Positions 63,005 through 64,000 of a DNA stretch of 64,000 nucleotides are shown here, piece after piece (the stretch's first letter is position 1; every line of letters begins with the position of its first letter). The position numbers and the translations under genes are program-made. The stretch is from Prinia subflava. Taxonomy: Eukaryota; Chordata; Aves; Passeriformes; Cisticolidae. Where the stretch lies: positions 1,488,001-1,552,000 of the forward strand of contig NC_086254.1 of assembly GCF_021018805.1 (NCBI RefSeq), written 5' to 3'. Under the pieces are notes generated by a model. The model was not told the DNA's origin. It worked only from the letters and a program-made list of their open reading frames with translations, and searched no databases.

Positions 63005-63479
63005 GAGGGGATGGACCTAGGAGGGGATGGATCTAGGAAGGGATGGGTCTAAGAGAGGATGGATCTAAGAGAGGATGGGTCTAAGAGAGGATGGATCTAA
63101 CAGAGGATGGGTCTAAGAGAGGATGGATCTAACAGAGGATGGATCTAACAGAGGATGGGTCTAAGAGAGGATGGGTCTAAGAGAGGATGGGTCTAAGAGA
63201 GGATGGATCTAAGAGAGGATGGATTCTAAGAGAGGATGAATCTAAGAGAGGATGGATCTAAAAGAGGATGGATCTAAGAGAGGATGGGTCTAAGAGAGGA
63301 TGGATCTAACAGAGGATGGGTCTAAGAGAGGATGGATCTAAGAGAGGATGGGTCTAAGAGAGGATGGGTCTAAGAGAGGATGGGTCTAAGAGAGGATGGG
63401 TCTAAGAGAGGATGGGTCTAAGAGAGGATGGATCTAAGAGAGGATGGGTCTAAGAGAGGATGGATCTAAGAGAGGATGG
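63005..63479. repeat. Minisatellite, about 30 copies of a 16-bp unit
   Basis: This is a tandem array of the unit GAGAGGATGGRTCTAA (R = A or G) covering about 475 bp, close to 30 copies. The left three copies are diverged (GAGGGGATGGACCTAG-like). The body is a mosaic of two main variants (GGATGGATC and GGATGGGTC), with some copies carrying CAGAGG at the join and one 17-bp copy (GGATTCTAA). The near-identity of the central units implies recent expansion or gene conversion. It lies in an AUTS2 intron, roughly 1.2 kb upstream of the exon at 61728-61823. Confidence 0.97.
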
Positions 63480-64000
63480 CTGCCAGCTCCACTGCAACTG
63501 CCACCCAAAACCTAACAGGATTCTCTGCCTGAGAGCAATTCCCTTCTGACCATGGCTGGGCAAAGTCAAACTACTGTGTGCTACTTTTAAGATCAAAAGA
63601 AATGAGTTAATGGCCAATTGAACAGAAGTAGGACTGGGCAAAGTCAAAGACTGGACATGAGGGGTGGGAAAACACTGAGCAAATCCCAGCCCAGAGTAAA
63701 TCAGTACCACAAAGTTGTGATGGATTTGGATATGCCAGGCATACACGTGTGCTTTTCTTCACCATTTTTTCTTCCACTAGCTTATCTTGCAAGGTCATTT
63801 ATCCAAATTGTATTTACTGAAAGCTGAGAAAACATTTCAGAGGTATCAGAAGATATTCTCAGTTTAAAAGCCTGGTATTGAGCCTCCGTTCATGTTGCTG
63901 CTGTTGTTTTTAATTCTATTTCATTTGGACCTGCTCCATCCAATGGTGCAGAAAACATTTTGAGATTAGCTGATACTGAACTGTAGGCATTTGAGAAACC

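Larger units (their letters stand above)
61824..64000 (-). other. AUTS2 intron upstream of exon 11 equivalent, partial
   Basis: This intron starts at the acceptor GTTGCAG and runs off the right edge. It holds a plus-strand CR1 3' fragment (62605-62818) and a 16-bp minisatellite (63005-63479). No sequence resembling the next upstream AUTS2 exon is present before the end of the window. Confidence 0.8.

Noticed and set aside
63005..63479. Possible CRISPR-like array
   Set aside because: Units are contiguous 16-mers without spacers in an intron of a vertebrate gene, so it is a minisatellite.

Overview
This window looks like nuclear DNA from a bird, most likely a songbird. Fragments of the CR1 LINE family, the dominant avian retrotransposon, are scattered throughout. 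Several keep the typical CR1 3' end with its short ATTCTATG-like tail. There are also LTR pieces of a kind I associate with passerine endogenous retroviruses. The only protein-coding gene I can support is AUTS2, on the minus strand. In birds AUTS2 lies, to my recollection, on chromosome 19; that assignment is recall, not something seen here.

Right third (about 42.3-64 kb): the 3' half of AUTS2, read right to left. Nine coding exons can be placed exactly by protein similarity, splice sites and unbroken reading-frame phase. They are 61728-61823, 60392-60463, 58757-58786, 57193-57264, 53520-53661, 52933-53010, 51621-51704, 50537-50759 and 44220-45459. Together they make 2,037 nt, or 678 residues plus a stop codon. 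This corresponds to the last nine exons (11-19 in human numbering) and slightly more than half of the roughly 1,260-residue protein. The N-terminal half lies beyond the right edge. A 3' UTR of about 1.9 kb follows and ends near an ATTAAA poly(A) signal at 42340-42345. The introns are mostly unique sequence, plus three CR1 pieces and a minisatellite of about 30 copies of a 16-bp unit at 63005-63479.

Left two thirds (1 to about 42.3 kb): DNA downstream of AUTS2. In human the next gene in this direction is GALNT17 (WBSCR17), but none of it is visible here. I found no exon, tRNA or structural RNA gene that I could defend. The interval holds CR1 copies in both orientations and two solo-LTR-like elements. 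One LTR (27912-28474) has 8-bp inverted ends and sits inside an older CR1. A CpG-rich block at 36390-36645 carries CTCF-like and YY1-like motifs, and a weaker CpG-rich block lies at about 20.3-20.9 kb. Several AT-rich, homeodomain-motif-rich blocks look like conserved regulatory sequence, one with an RFX-type X-box at 16858-16870. A perfect 17-bp hairpin lies at 39948-39986.

I see no unknown multi-gene system. The most useful unexplained signals are the candidate regulatory blocks, the hairpin, the GC-rich unassigned segment at 37456-38060 and the polymorphism-prone minisatellite. The nine exons and the repeat families are seen directly in the sequence. Statements about AUTS2 function come from established knowledge of the family. 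The regulatory roles are inference.
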